The notes under the pieces were generated by a model. The model was not told the DNA's origin. It worked only from the letters and a program-made list of their open reading frames with translations, and did no database searches. Shown here one piece after another: positions 37,947 to 49,500 of a stretch of DNA of 64,000 nucleotides. The stretch spans positions 21,465,844 to 21,529,843 of the forward strand of contig OX637402.1 in NCBI GenBank assembly GCA_951799425.1. The letters are read 5' to 3'. Both the position numbers and the translations under genes were made by a program. Numbering within the stretch: position 1 is the stretch's first letter; the number at the start of each line of letters is the position of its first letter. This DNA is from Ilex aquifolium. Its lineage: Eukaryota; Streptophyta; Magnoliopsida; Aquifoliales; Aquifoliaceae.

Positions 37947-39289
37947 AATGATTAGAAATATTTAACACGATTAGAAAAACCTAATGATTAGAAAAACCCA
38001 TTATTCATGCTCGGTTCATTTATTGAACGAACTTTAAAATTGAGCTCGAATAAGATTCATTTAATAAATGAAATGAATTTGAATGAGCTTTTATCCAGGT
38101 CAATTCTTCATGAACAATTTGGTTCATTTGGAACCCTAATATGTGGTAAGATGTTACGTTTATACAAAAATCAAAAACTAATGAATCTATATTATCTTGT
38201 AAACCAAAACTGTCGAGAAGTATCCAGCAGAGCTACTTGTAGTGGCTCTCTACACCTTATGCAAATTCCTATCCATACTGAGTAAAAAAAAAACACAAAA
38301 ACAAAAAAAACCTTCTAAATAAGTGATAGAAATAGAAAATGAAATATTTGTTTTTTTAGCAAATGCGACCAACAACCAATTGAAATTAGATTGAACGTCC
38401 CATTAAACTACAATTTCTTTACCAATTCAACATTATGGGACTGTAAAAAGCAAAAAACAATTATGCAAATTCAAAATAAGCCAAAATATAGGCCATGAAC
38501 CAATATTTCTATTTCTGTGTGCACTTGTGGACTGATAAGTAATAATCAAAGCAAAACGAGAGAGAGAGAGCAAAATACCTTCAGTGGGTCGCTGGAGTTA
38601 TGATTAGAACTCGTCGGAGGAGAGAGACAGAGATATAGAGAGTGACACAGATTTGAGGTGTGCTGGTGAGATTTGCGAAATCCTTCTCCGGAGTGATCTT
38701 CGTTAGAGGAGTGGTCTTCGTTGGTGGAGTGGTCTTCATTGGAGTTAGGCGCCTGTGGAGGACTGGTCTTCGTCGGAGTAATGGAGAGAGTAACTGAAAG
38801 AGGGTATGTGATTTGAGATTTTTTGATTTAGAAGAGTTGGGGCTTTTGTGAATTAGCAAAGTGGTTTCTGATTTTATTTGCCTAAAACGTCATTTCGAAT
38901 GACGACTTTAAAAATGTCATTTAAAATGACGTTTTATGCCTATAATTTGTGAATGTGTTGTTTATGCCTGAACTTCGTTAAGAAATCGTTTATTTTTATA
39001 ATGAATAACAAATCGTCATTTTAAATGACGATTTTAAAGATGTTATTTTCAATCACGCTTTTAAAATTTTATCCAGTTTAAAAATGTCATTCAAAATAAC
39101 GTTTTTACCCATGAAAGTGTCATTCTAAATGACAATTTTAAGAACAGACTAAATTTGAAAAATAAGTTAAAAAGTGACTGATATTGGAAATAAAGTATGA
39201 GTAGGACTGGGTATGGTCAAAAGCTCCGGTAATGAGGCAGCCCAGACACAAAAGGGACTATTATGGAAAAGAATAAAAAATCCGTTGAA
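36801..39289. other. Transposon-derived or unclassified intergenic sequence
   Basis: No supported gene. It contains a (GA)n tract (37878-37945) and an LTR-like piece near 37488 (TTGTCACACCTAAATTCCC). At 38880-39165 several short palindromic words (TCATTTTAAATGACG type) recur; these I could not classify. Confidence 0.4.
37878..37945 (+). repeat. (GA)n microsatellite
   Basis: About 68 bases of GA with a few GATA interruptions, preceded by a (TA)n run. Confidence 0.95.
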
Positions 39290-39423
39290 ATATATAATAT
39301 AAAATAGGACAGGTTTTAATAAACCAATCAAACGGTCTCAAATAAACTCATTTAACGGTCACCAAAAATTCTCTTAAAATCATTCACATTATATCGTGCT
39401 TTTTAGGCACGGGTTACCCCTAT
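39290..39423 (+). mobile_element. Miniature Helitron, decayed, abutting the MULE
   Basis: This is the same family as the 123-bp element at 3587: TATAATATAAAAT start, an ACGGTCTCAAATAAACTCATT-like middle, and a CGTGC...GCACGGGTTACCCCTA end. The first bases (TA for TC) and the last (CTAT for CTAG) are mutated. The MULE target-site duplication begins directly after it. Confidence 0.7.
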
Positions 39424-39432
39424 TAATAAATA

Positions 39433-39700
39433 GGACAAATGGCACTTTGCCCCCTGAAAAGATTGAAAAAAATTTAATTTGCACCATAAAAGATTAATTG
39501 TTCCAAATTGCACCCTCAATGTTAATATTTGGAGACAATGTGGCCCCAAGACTGACGGACGTCGAACTTGCTGTTAACCCAAGCTATCACGTGAGATGCA
39601 CGTGATAACCTGAAGGGCAATCATGTAAAAACACACAGACCCAATTCCCCCTTTTATTCTGGCGCCATGGCTCCATCGATGGAATTGATTTTGCCCTAAT
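39433..39700 (+). repeat. MULE left terminal inverted repeat
   Basis: It matches the inverse of 45967-46209 over about 250 bases, including GGCACTTTGCCCCCTGAAA and CACACAGACCCAATTCCCCC. It carries a small extra duplication (GCCATGGCTCC) that the right arm lacks. Confidence 0.9.
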
Positions 39701-40095
39701 GACATCACGTGGTGCAAATGCTTCCCAATTCTGTTCATCTTCCAAAGGCCTCCATTGCTGCTTTGGTTGAAGGTTGCGAGTGAGTTGAAGCTTAAAAATT
39801 GAAAAATGTCTTGGGTGGTAAGGGAAGAAAAATACAGACAAGAAGCACCGAATTATGGTAAGAAATTCCTTGTGCAGTGTGAGTGTTTATGGTAAAGATT
39901 TTATTCAGATTTGAGTGCATGTGTTCTGTATTATATTATTTAGAAATGAGTTTGTGTTTTGTATTATATTGTTTGTGTTTTGTTTTTATCTGATTCACGT
40001 GAGTGTTGAAAGCGATGGCTGTAAATGGGTTGTTTTGTTTGTGGGGTCAAACATACCCATGTGAATACAGACAAGAACCAGACATACCCATGTGA

Positions 40096-42794
40096 ATGTT
40101 GTCTTTTTGTTTGGATTTGGTTGCAGACCATGGGGATGGTTTTTTCATAATCAAAATGCATCATGGTAGCCAATTCCAACATGGGAATGATCGAGTGTAC
40201 GTTGGAGGGAGGGTGAATCACATTGATTTGTGTCACATAGACGAGCTTTCTTTGATAGAACTGGGGAATATGTTGAAAACAATGGGATTGGGGTACTATG
40301 GGATTGTCAGATTCCATCTTAGAATTCGTAATGGATGGAAAGGTTTAGATGACAATGAGGATGTCTTGGGTTTGGGCAGTTGGGTCAACAAGCACAAAGT
40401 GCTTGATGTTTATGTTGAACACACCAGAGGAGATGTCTCTGATCAGAGCCAAGCAGAGTCAAATTGTATTCCTACTGCACAACAGTTTGATGGGGGAAAT
40501 AATGTGGGTGGTAGTGTTATGGCTTCTGATAATGCATTAGACAGTGATTCATCACAGTATTAGAAACACTCAGACAACTCGACTTCAGCTGATGAGTACT
40601 TCTATGACAGTGAGTATGATTTGGATGGAGTACAACTGCATGATACAATGGTTGATGAAGATGTGAGACTCAAGAATGAAACAAACAAAGGGGAAGTGGT
40701 TGGTAATGGCACTGGAAGAAACAAAAGGAAATGGGTTGAGAAAGATAATACAACAACAATGGGTACTGCTGATGAGGATATTGGTGAAGACTGTGATTTA
40801 GATGAACTAAAGAGTATTCCAAACTCATCATTAGAGGAAGATGAAGATAGGGTGACATACCTAGTGTTTAATGCCAAGACTGACATGGGTGATCCACAAT
40901 TCAAGTTAGGTATGTTATTTAAAGACTCAAGGGAGTTCAGAGCTGTTGTTAGACAACATTCTATTAAATGGGGTAAACAGATAAAATTTGTCAAAAATGA
41001 GAAATATAGAGTGAAGATCATATGTAAAGCAGGTTATGATTGGATGATTTATGCGTCATGCATGCAAGGGCATAAAATAATGCAAGTTAAAACATACATT
41101 AACAATCACAGCTACAACAGATCTTTGAAGGTGAAGGCTGCAAATGCTAAGTGGCTAGCTAGTACATATGTTGAGAGGATTAGATCAAATCCAACATGGC
41201 AAATGAAATCACTTAAGGAAACAGTTGAGAAGGAAAATGTTCTGAAAATGCATAGAAGTCAGGTGTATAGGGGAAAAATTAAAGCAATGACATATGTCAG
41301 TGGGACTAATAAGGAACAATATGCTTTTCTCTGGGATTATTGTGAAGAACTAAAGAGAGCCAACCCAGGAACTACATGTATTATTAAAACCAAATCTATA
41401 GGGGGTGATCAAGTCAAATTCAAAAGATTATACATTTGTTTTGGTGCATTAAAGAGATGTTTGATTGAAGGATGCAAACCTTTAATTGGTGTGGATGGGT
41501 GTCATCTTAAGGGGGGACAAACTGGTATTTTATTGTCAGCTATGGGGATTGACGCCAATAACCAAATGTACCCCTTTGCCTTTGCTGTTGTGGAGAAAGA
41601 AAAGAAAAAGTCTTGGAATTGGTTCCTTCAACTGGTGAAAGACGACTTGAACATTGTTAATTCACATGCCTGGACATTTATCTCAGACATGCAGAAGGTT
41701 AGATGTAATTGACTTCATTTTTTTGACCTTTGTTTACATTTATATCTTCTATGTGGTCATTATTTGTATACCTTTGTTGCAGGGAATTTTAGATGCAATT
41801 GAAAATCTTTTTCCAAATGTTGCGCATAGGTTTTGTGTAAGGCACTTGTATACCAACTTCAAAACAGTGCATAAGGGTTTAGCATTAAAATATTTGTTGT
41901 GGAGGGCTACTAAGTCTACAAACATGATTGATTTTAAAGGAGTAATGGATGAATTATGTAGGGTTGATGAAGATGCATACAAGTGGTTGTGTGATAGACC
42001 AACAGTCAATTGGTCTAGGTCTCACTTTAGTACATTTCCTAAATGTGACATGTTGTTGAATAATTCATGTGATAATTTTTAATGGGAGCATAGTTGAGGC
42101 TAGAGACAAGTCTATTATAACAATACTTGAGAAAATTAGGGTGTGACTCATGGAAAAAATACACAGGCAAAGAGATTACTTGAAGAACTACAGAGGCTCT
42201 ATATGTCCTAACATACAAAAGAGATTGGAGTTTGTCAAAGTGGAGGTTTCATCTTTCATACCTACTTGGAATGGAGAACACAAGTTTGAGGTGATGGGGA
42301 TGTATGGTGAGCAGAGAACTGTAAATGTGAAGGATAGAAATTGCAGTTGTAGGAAGTGGGACTTAACTGGAATTCCTTGCAAGCATGCAGTTTTAGCTTT
42401 CAGCTACTTGGGGTTACAACCAGAGGATAATCTTGCTGATTGGTGCAAGGTTGAAACATTTTTAAAGTGTTATAGTCATCTCATGAATTCAATCAATGGG
42501 AAAGACATGTGGCCTAGGACTGGATATGCTCTTATTCTTCCTCTAGACGTAGGCAAAATGTCTGGCAGGCCCAAGAAAGCTAGGAGGAGGGAAAATGATG
42601 AACCCCCATCAGGAACTAAATTAAAGAGGAAGTACAAGGCCATAAAATGTGGTAAATGTGGACAAATTGGACATAATAAGAGAAAGTGCCACACTCCAGC
42701 TACTGCAGAGAACATTGGCCCATCTCATACACCAATACCACCAGCTTTTTACAGAGGACAGTGGCCCATGTCATGCACCAATACCACCAGCTGA
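40096..42794 (+). pseudogene. MULE transposase (mudrA-type), three lesions
   Basis: Domains in order: a PB1-like N-terminal domain (about 40132-40440, FFIIKMHHGSQFQHG), an acidic linker, a MuDR N-terminal region (about 40860-41150) and the MULE catalytic core. The core shows LIGVDGCHLKGGQTGILLSA and FISDMQK with candidate catalytic aspartates. An 85-bp GT-AG intron (41698-41782) splits FISDMQK from GILDAIENLFPNVAHRFCV. A SWIM zinc finger (CSCRKWDLTGIPCKH, near 42343) and a CCHC knuckle (CGKCGQIGHNKRKC, near 42649) follow. The lesions are an in-frame TAG at 40561-40563, a one-base insertion in the T-run at 42076-42080, and a TGA at 42144-42146. The true start may be upstream or at the later ATG of 40156. 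A C-terminal tail probably continues to about 43410. Confidence 0.93.
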
Positions 42795-42999
42795 TACAGA
42801 GGATAATGGCCCATCTCAAAGAGGTCCAATTGGATCAAAAGGTTTTGTCATTTATAGAGGTCCAAGGGTCAAGTTACCTGTAAGCATTATTGTTGTCCAA
42901 TTACAACATAAGGTATTTTTTTAATTTTTTCTACAAAGGTGGTTTAACTTATATTGTGCAATGTGGTCTATGGTCCAGGTCAGAAGGAAGAATGTTGTA

Positions 43000-43167
43000 C
43001 AAGATGCTGCTAGGAATACTGCTGAGACTAATGAAAGAGGACAAGATGCTGCTATGACTACTGCTGAGACTAATGAAATAGGACAAGATGCTGCTAGGAT
43101 TACTGATGAGACTAATGAAAGAGGACAAGATGTTGCTATGACTACTGCTGATACTAATGAAAGAGGA
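43000..43167 (+). repeat. Four 42-bp coding-like tandem repeats
   Basis: Four units of 14 residues, QDAA(R/M)xT(A/D)ETNE(R/I)G, are in one open frame (ORF 42961-43260). Each period is exactly 42 bp. It is probably part of the transposase C-terminal tail, since a Lys/Thr/Ala-rich end (KKKATTKKKLGAAGKQ) follows near 43365-43410. Confidence 0.85.
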
Positions 43168-43537
43168 CCAATTGCAGCATACAAAAAGGACCAACGCCAA
43201 CAAAAAGGACACGCCAGCAGACCTCCCAACAGTTGGGTTCAACCCACCAATTCCACCTGAGAAGACCTCCTAGACATATTCAACATTTAGAGCTCAACAA
43301 AAGCAGTACCAAAACCAATTAGCAGCAATAGTTCAATAAAAAGTTTCATCGTTTCAGCCAAAGAAGAAGGCTACAACAAAGAAAAAATTAGGGGCAGCTG
43401 GGAAACAATGATTGACTTTTGTGCTTCACACTTTTGTTCTTGTTTTTGGACTTGGATAGTGCACCTGTATTGCACTTGTTTTTTGTATATGGTTAATGCA
43501 CTTGTGCAAGGTTGATTTCTGATTTTGTGTATATGCA

Positions 43538-45166
43538 TGTGACGACCAGTATATTAATTAATCATTGAAACGCTAATTAGGTCATTAATTATGATTCAAT
43601 ATAATTGAAATTTATTTTTAAGAACAAATGGACCTCAAATATAGACTCTTCACGCAAAAATAAGTCAAATAACTATAATTTAGGTCAAATTTCGTAATCA
43701 TATAATGAATAAACATATAAATATCTATATATATAAATATATATACATATATCTATATACGGGTGTGTGTGTGTGTGTGTCTATGAAAGGACAAAATCAT
43801 AATCTAGATTTGTTTTGATTTGGCAACGTGCAACAAAAAAAAGAATGGTGAAGGACTGGACGGCTGTCCAAGTGAGGTAAGCTACATGGCGTAAGCCATG
43901 ATATCATGGAGCTGGGCTTTGGCTATAAATAGCCAAGCTCAGGCCAAGCAAAAACGCACAGAAGAGAAGGAGAAGAAAGGAAGGGAAAGAGAGGAAGGAA
44001 GGGAGAGAGGAGAGAAAAGGGGTCCAAATTTTGTTGACCTAAGAGTTAGTTCTTGTGATCAAATTTTTCAGGTAAGATTCTTTTAATTATTCTGTAGAAA
44101 TTCTATAGATTCGAGTAACTTTAAATATCATTATTTTTCATTATTATTTTAGCTTAACTAAGCTCTTATTACCTATTGTTATTCTAAAATATTATTTTAA
44201 TTGTTTTGTCACAGTACACAGTATCACGTAAAAGGCAAGGCAGAGGTAGGGTTTCTTTTATCTTTTACTGTCATTGATGCATTTCATGCATATTTGGGGG
44301 CTTCATATTAAATCTATTTTTTTATAATATCTTATTATATCGTTTTAATCATGGGGTCAAACTGGGGTTTTATAAATAAATCGTGATTATGTACATGTTG
44401 AAAATTTTATTTACAGACCCTAATTATCTTGTGAACCCACGTTGCATAACAAATGTTTTATTTAATGTTTGATTTGTTGTTGAGTCTGACTACGATATAA
44501 ATTACCTTGTGATTTTGGTAAAGTTACTTTGAATGCACATAATCGAGGGCAGAGGGTTAATAGATGCGTAATCCTTGAGAGGATTCGCAGGATTCCTATT
44601 AGTCCTTGGGTTCACTGGTTAGTAATATCGGTTGTCGTGGTTGCCTGTGTGGCACCACATAATTCCCGGTATTGGTGTTTCCAAAAAGCAAGAAGGGCAT
44701 TGGGTTCCCTAGGGTGCAAGACCCCAAAGTTTTCTCCGGAGGCGGTTCATGCGTGGACCAGAAAATTGACGGATTAATATGATCGATATGTGCTGAAATT
44801 TATTTATTTATTTGATTCATTACTTTGTCATATTCCTGCATTTATCCGTTGTTTAATTATATTATGCATTGTTTTAAAACCTTGGTAGTCATTGATAAAC
44901 GTTATCCTACTGAGCTGGTGAGCTCATCCCTATCTAACATTTTTCAGAAATATGAAGTCGGGTCAGAGGATAGGCTGAAAGAACAACGGATAGAGGTTGC
45001 GATTATTATGTTGTATCAAGAATAATTGAAATGATTATGTGAAGATTATGTACTCGTATGTGGAATATAATAATATAAGGAAGGTTATCGTAAGTTCGGT
45101 GTGATTTTATTATTTAATCACGCCCGGGTAAGTTTTTTTTAAGGAAAAAAAAATCGGGGCGTGACA
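43538..45166 (+). mobile_element. Gypsy-type solo LTR, 1629 bp, with 5-bp target-site duplication
   Basis: It begins TGTGACGACC and ends GGGGCGTGACA, with TG...CA ends and the inverted TGTGACG/CGTGACA termini seen in many plant chromovirus LTRs. Flanking ATGCA stands at 43533-43537 and 45167-45171. There is no internal coding or second LTR, so it is a solo LTR left by LTR-LTR recombination. The ORF at 44529-44777 inside it has no recognisable domain. Confidence 0.9.
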
Positions 45167-45445
45167 ATGCACTTGTGCAAGGTTATGCTTGCATTTTCTG
45201 AGCATGAATGTATGTCAAGTTAGAACTGGAATATTACATAAATGAGCAACATTTTTTGAACATGAATGTATATCAAGTTAACTATATAATTATTGTCTTC
45301 TGCATTACATTACATCTGAACAACATAATTCAATGCTTCATTTACAACAAAATGAAGACATCACATTCAGTTACAAGTGCCCACATAGTCACATTAACTT
45401 CAAATTAACACCCTTCATTCCACTCATATTCCCATCTAAACCATC

Positions 45446-45902
45446 CTATTCAACTCCAGCCTTGTACGAAATAATCAGAAAAATGAGCAGCAAACAAGCA
45501 ATGAGACATCTTTTCAGTACATTTGACTTGTTCCTGTTTCTCTCATGCTCCAACTCTGTCTCCAACCTGGTCACTCAATGTAGCAAATCGGGTATTATTT
45601 GTCAAGCTCGACTACACATTGGAGGGTCCACCCATACAAAATAACCACACAATCCACCATTCTGCATACATTAAAGCACAACACCATATAATGATTTAGA
45701 AAAAAACAAAACTTTGCAAAAATGTAGATATTCACATTGACAAAAAGTTGGCTATGAGAATGGAATTTTTAAGAAATCAAGAAAATAAGGACAACAATAT
45801 AACCCCATGGTTATCACAGAAAAGAAATCGCCTTCCAAGATTTAAGTCTGTCTATGAAGTTTTCACTGATGCTCTCTTTCCGCAGTAACATAAGCCCTCC
45901 AT
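45446..45902 (-). pseudogene. GRF-type zinc-finger, coiled-coil, membrane protein carried by the MULE
   Basis: Exon 1 is 45804-45902 and exon 2 is 45446-45661, joined by an intron with GTTATA donor and GCAG acceptor. Exon 1 reads MEGLCYCGKRASVKTS, stop, then TDLNLGRRFLFC. Exon 2 reads NGGLCGYFVWVDPPMCSRA. Together these give the GRF zinc-finger pattern CxC...GRRFxxC...CxxFxWxD. A charged coiled coil (VTRLETELEHERNRNK) and a C-terminal hydrophobic segment (CLIACLLLIFLIISY) follow. Stops: TAG at 45852-45854, where the family normally has Trp, and TGA at 45602-45604 and 45575-45577. It is convergent with the transposase and starts just inside the right terminal repeat. Family function is unknown; a nucleic-acid-binding role for the finger is inference. 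Confidence 0.85.
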
Positions 45903-45966
45903 TCTTTCTCCTCTGTTCTTCTACTCCTTCCTTCTTCAACGCTGACATGACATGAAATGAAAGTTA

Positions 45967-46209
45967 TTAGGGTAAAATCAATTACATCGATGGAGCCAGA
46001 ATAAAAGGGGGGATTGGGTCTGTGTGTTTTTACATGATTGCTCTTCATCTCACGTGATAGCTTGTGTTAACAGCAGGTGCGACGTCCGTTAGTCTTGGGG
46101 TCACATTGTCACCAAATATTAACATTGAGGGCGAATTTGGAACAATTAATCTTTCGTGGTGCAAATTAAAATTTTTTCAATCTTTCAGGGGGCAAAGTGC
46201 CATTTGCCC
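45967..46209 (-). repeat. MULE right terminal inverted repeat
   Basis: Inverse of the left repeat; the outer end reads CAAAGTGCCATTTGCCC. In MULEs these repeats act as promoters for the internal genes and as transposase binding sites. This one faces the DUF616 gene on its outer side. Confidence 0.9.
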
Positions 46210-46462
46210 TAATAAATAAAGGGGTACTTCTGCAATTTCAGACAAATTCTAATACATAAACGGCCCTCTCTTCCTCTATCTGTCCCCCCCCAACCCAATA
46301 CTACATCGTCGGTCCGGTTATATATCTCCGTAATAGGTCACTCCTCGTGTCCAAGCCTAGCTCATTCACTTCACACTTCAAATCGATCCACACACACATG
46401 CACTGTATGCTTATATAAATACTCTGTCTCTCTCTCTAGAGTGATCAGCGAGCAATGCGGGA
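46210..46462 (+). promoter_or_regulatory. Proximal promoter and short 5' UTR of the DUF616 gene
   Basis: Only 253 bases separate the MULE end from the ATG. They contain a TATA box (TATATAAA at 46412-46419) and a CT-rich initiator-like stretch (46424-46438). This would give transcription start at about 46440-46450 and a very short leader. Transcription may also start further upstream. Confidence 0.55.
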
Positions 46463-46565
46463 ATGGCTCAGTACAGGCAATCAGGATTCGAGAGAGACAG
46501 AGGAGGGGTCCGAAACGGCGTCGCATCGGATCACGTGTCCATCGGGATTCGTGCGAATCCATTGA
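46455..46565 (+). other. Overlapping upstream ORF (36 codons)
   Basis: An ATG at 46455, eight bases before the main ATG and in another frame, opens a 36-codon ORF ending TGA at 46563-46565. It would compete with the main start if the transcript begins upstream of 46455. Confidence 0.4.
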
Positions 46566-49500
46566 AGCAATCACGAAATCAACATCATAATCGAAGGTTG
46601 AAGAACCGGAAGCTCTCGATCGGCGCTCTTATTCTCATTCTCTCTCTGGCTTTCGTCGTCTCCGTCTCTGCTTTCTTCTACCTCTCCTCTAAAGACCAAG
46701 GTTGGTCACTGGGTTTATCCTGTAATACGATCGTTTTCTAATGGCAGTTATGGTGTGTGTGTGCATGTATATGTGTATATATGTATGTATATTCTGTCTG
46801 CTGCGCCTTGTGGAAGTAATGTTAAAGCTTAGATTTATACCAGTCCCTTCTGGTTAATGAAATAACGCTCTAAGCTAGAATTTGTGTTATGGATTGATAA
46901 ATTAATTCCAATTTTGATTCCCATACATGGATGCCAAATGCTGTGATCAATGAATGTGTGGATCAGTTGGTCAGAATTTTACATTTTATTTTGGTTGCGT
47001 GTAAAAATCCTATAGATATGTTCATAGATGTTTATATATCTACTTACTATTCTGTGAAAGAATCAAATTGTATGGAAGATGAATTCCTCCACAAATACCT
47101 AACTTTTATGAATTTTTCTCTATCTAATTTTTTTCGCATTCCAATATAACCACCTCCCCAACTTCCCACTCACCTATTCTTAATTGTTTTCTCTTTTTTT
47201 TAGCACCGGAAAATAAGTAAACAAATTGGAGTGGGGGCGGATAGAGATGCTGGGAGGGGTGAGGATGTGAATCTGGTGCATTGAAGGGTTCGTCCCTAGT
47301 AGGTGTATATATGTATGCACAGTATGTAAGGCAGCAGCTAAAGAGATGATGCTGTGCTGGTTTATCCTGGAAATGACTGTCTTAAAGAGTCTTCATTAGT
47401 GCCTCCCTGAAAATAAGTTGGCTTCATTCATTAAATGGTTTGGTTTGCAAAATTTTAAGTGTAACTGATGTAGTAAAGTGTTCGCTACATACTAGCAGTC
47501 CCGATTAAGAATCCTAATTAAGAGAAGCCATCTTAGTATTGTTACTCAGTGAAAATGAAGTTTCACATTCTAAGATTAACTGTTTCATATTTAATTTTCA
47601 CCTGATCAGCTTATCATTATTGCGGGAAGGATTTGAATATAATTTGATCATCTGCTTATAGTTCATGTGTTGGTGCAGAAACAAAGGATTTTCATGCTCA
47701 AGATGATGATTCAGGAAATGATAACGACTTTCTTACAAATGTTACACGGACAGAGAGATTTAAAGTCCTTAAGTTTGGGCATGGTTCTGTTGCACATGGC
47801 CGAGATTCACGGTACTGGGACAGGGATGATAGGAGAAGAGATGAAGATTACAGTGAGGACATGGTGGAGCATTCTAGCGTGGATGCTCATGATGGGTCCA
47901 TTGATAATGGTCATGTTTCCTTGAAGGGGAAAGATGATGATAAGAAGTCTATTATTGCCGAATCTCGTAAGGGTTTGGATACTAGAGGTGGTGGGTTGTA
48001 TAATGAAGCTGGGCGCGATGAACTTAAAACATATGAAGCTGAATATGAGGCCTCCCTAAAGGGTGTTGGGCATTCAAGAAAAGAACATAGCAATACAAAT
48101 CAGCAATCAGATGATGCGGATGCGGAAACTGAGAATGAGGGGATGGATTTTGATGATGAGTATGATGATGGCATCTATTTACATGATGCTCGAAATGAAG
48201 AATATCAGGATGCCGTACATGATGATGGGGACCATTCAGAAGTAGTAAAATCCGGCTTTATAGATGCCAAAATCAAAGATCGAAATATTGCTGAGAAGGT
48301 TGAGGTAGCTTCTAGTGATTTGTCTGGAGAAGATTCTTCTTCTAACTCTGTACATTCTGATGAAGAAAGAGTCACACATGTCAGTGTTATTGATGGTCAA
48401 TCTGTAAGGTCTACTTCTGAAAGGCGTTCAGTTTCGAAAAAGAAGTCAAAGCGCCGCAAATTTTCCGGTAATTTTTTGGTTTCCTCTAGTGAAAGTATGG
48501 GTATTTGTGTTCCAATTTTGGTAATGGCTAACAGACCAAAATAACAGGGATGTCAATTGATGTGTGTCTTTTGTGTGTAGGAAATTCATTTGCATTGAGC
48601 ATTTTTAGATTCTATATGAACTAGATATCGAAGTCATATGAGTTTGATTTAAGAGGATAACAGAGATAAAATTTAAAAACATTCTGCTGACCATGCAACT
48701 GCTATTGCTCCAGTTGCTGGCATGCCATCCTAATGCTGCCCCTATTGCTCCGGTAGTTAACAATATTGTCCTTTACACTTCCTCCATTGTTATGGTTGAT
48801 GTGAGGCTCACATCTTATGATCCGTGTTCTCCCTTTTCTTGCTAGTCTAAGGATACATTTGTGATTTTAATGACGTTTGATGTTTAAGATCCTTGACTAA
48901 AAGCCTAGACAATTTTGACACATGAGGAACTATTAATTACTTGGTATCTTGAACCTTTTATTTTATTAATTTAGAAAATATATCCTTCAAAATTTTCATG
49001 TTTTCACTTCTAACCATTGATAGCCATAATCCAATGAGTTCCAATGGTACTTGGAATTCAAATACACAATTTTGTATTACATGTACGTCATAACTTCTTG
49101 TTCACAGTAAAGTTACATATTATGGTTTAAATTTAGAAAATTTAATGTTACGATTGTTTAGTTCCTTTTGACTATGAATGTGCTTTTTTTGAATGAAACA
49201 AGTTTATTTACTGAATGAAGTTTGATTTTTTCATAATTCACGAAAAAACTAAAATTTATCAATTGGTTGAGCTGAAGGAGTGCTATTTTTATTTCTTTTC
49301 TATTTTTCCTTCAGGATTTGTCTTTTTTTTTTTTTTTGAAAATTTATCCAGAATTTTGAAGCTACATAGTCTTCCTTATCTTTCCCTAAATATATGAACG
49401 AATTTAAATTGCAACTTTTTTATGGTTCTTATTTCTTAGATCAAATTTCATCCCAAACTTGCTGACCTTTCAGTTTAGTCACCTTTTATTATCATTTATA

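Larger units (their letters stand above)
39433..46209 (+). mobile_element. Mutator-like element (MULE), 6.8 kb, complete ends
   Basis: Perfect 9-bp flanks, TAATAAATA, stand at 39424-39432 and 46210-46218, the Mutator-superfamily duplication size. The terminal inverted repeats are long (about 39433-39700 and 45967-46209) and begin GG(A/G)CAAATGGCACTTTGCC. Inside are a plus-strand mudrA-type transposase and a convergent minus-strand GRF zinc-finger gene, both with stops. A solo LTR at 43538-45166 lies between them. Without that LTR and one TSD copy the element is about 5.1 kb. Confidence 0.95.

Noticed and set aside
38880-39165. Repeated short palindromes of TCATTTTAAATGACG type
   Set aside because: Could be a fold-back repeat but copies are short and irregular; not enough to call an element.
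44529-44777. 82-codon ORF inside the solo LTR
   Set aside because: Lies fully in LTR sequence with no known domain; LTRs of this class are non-coding.
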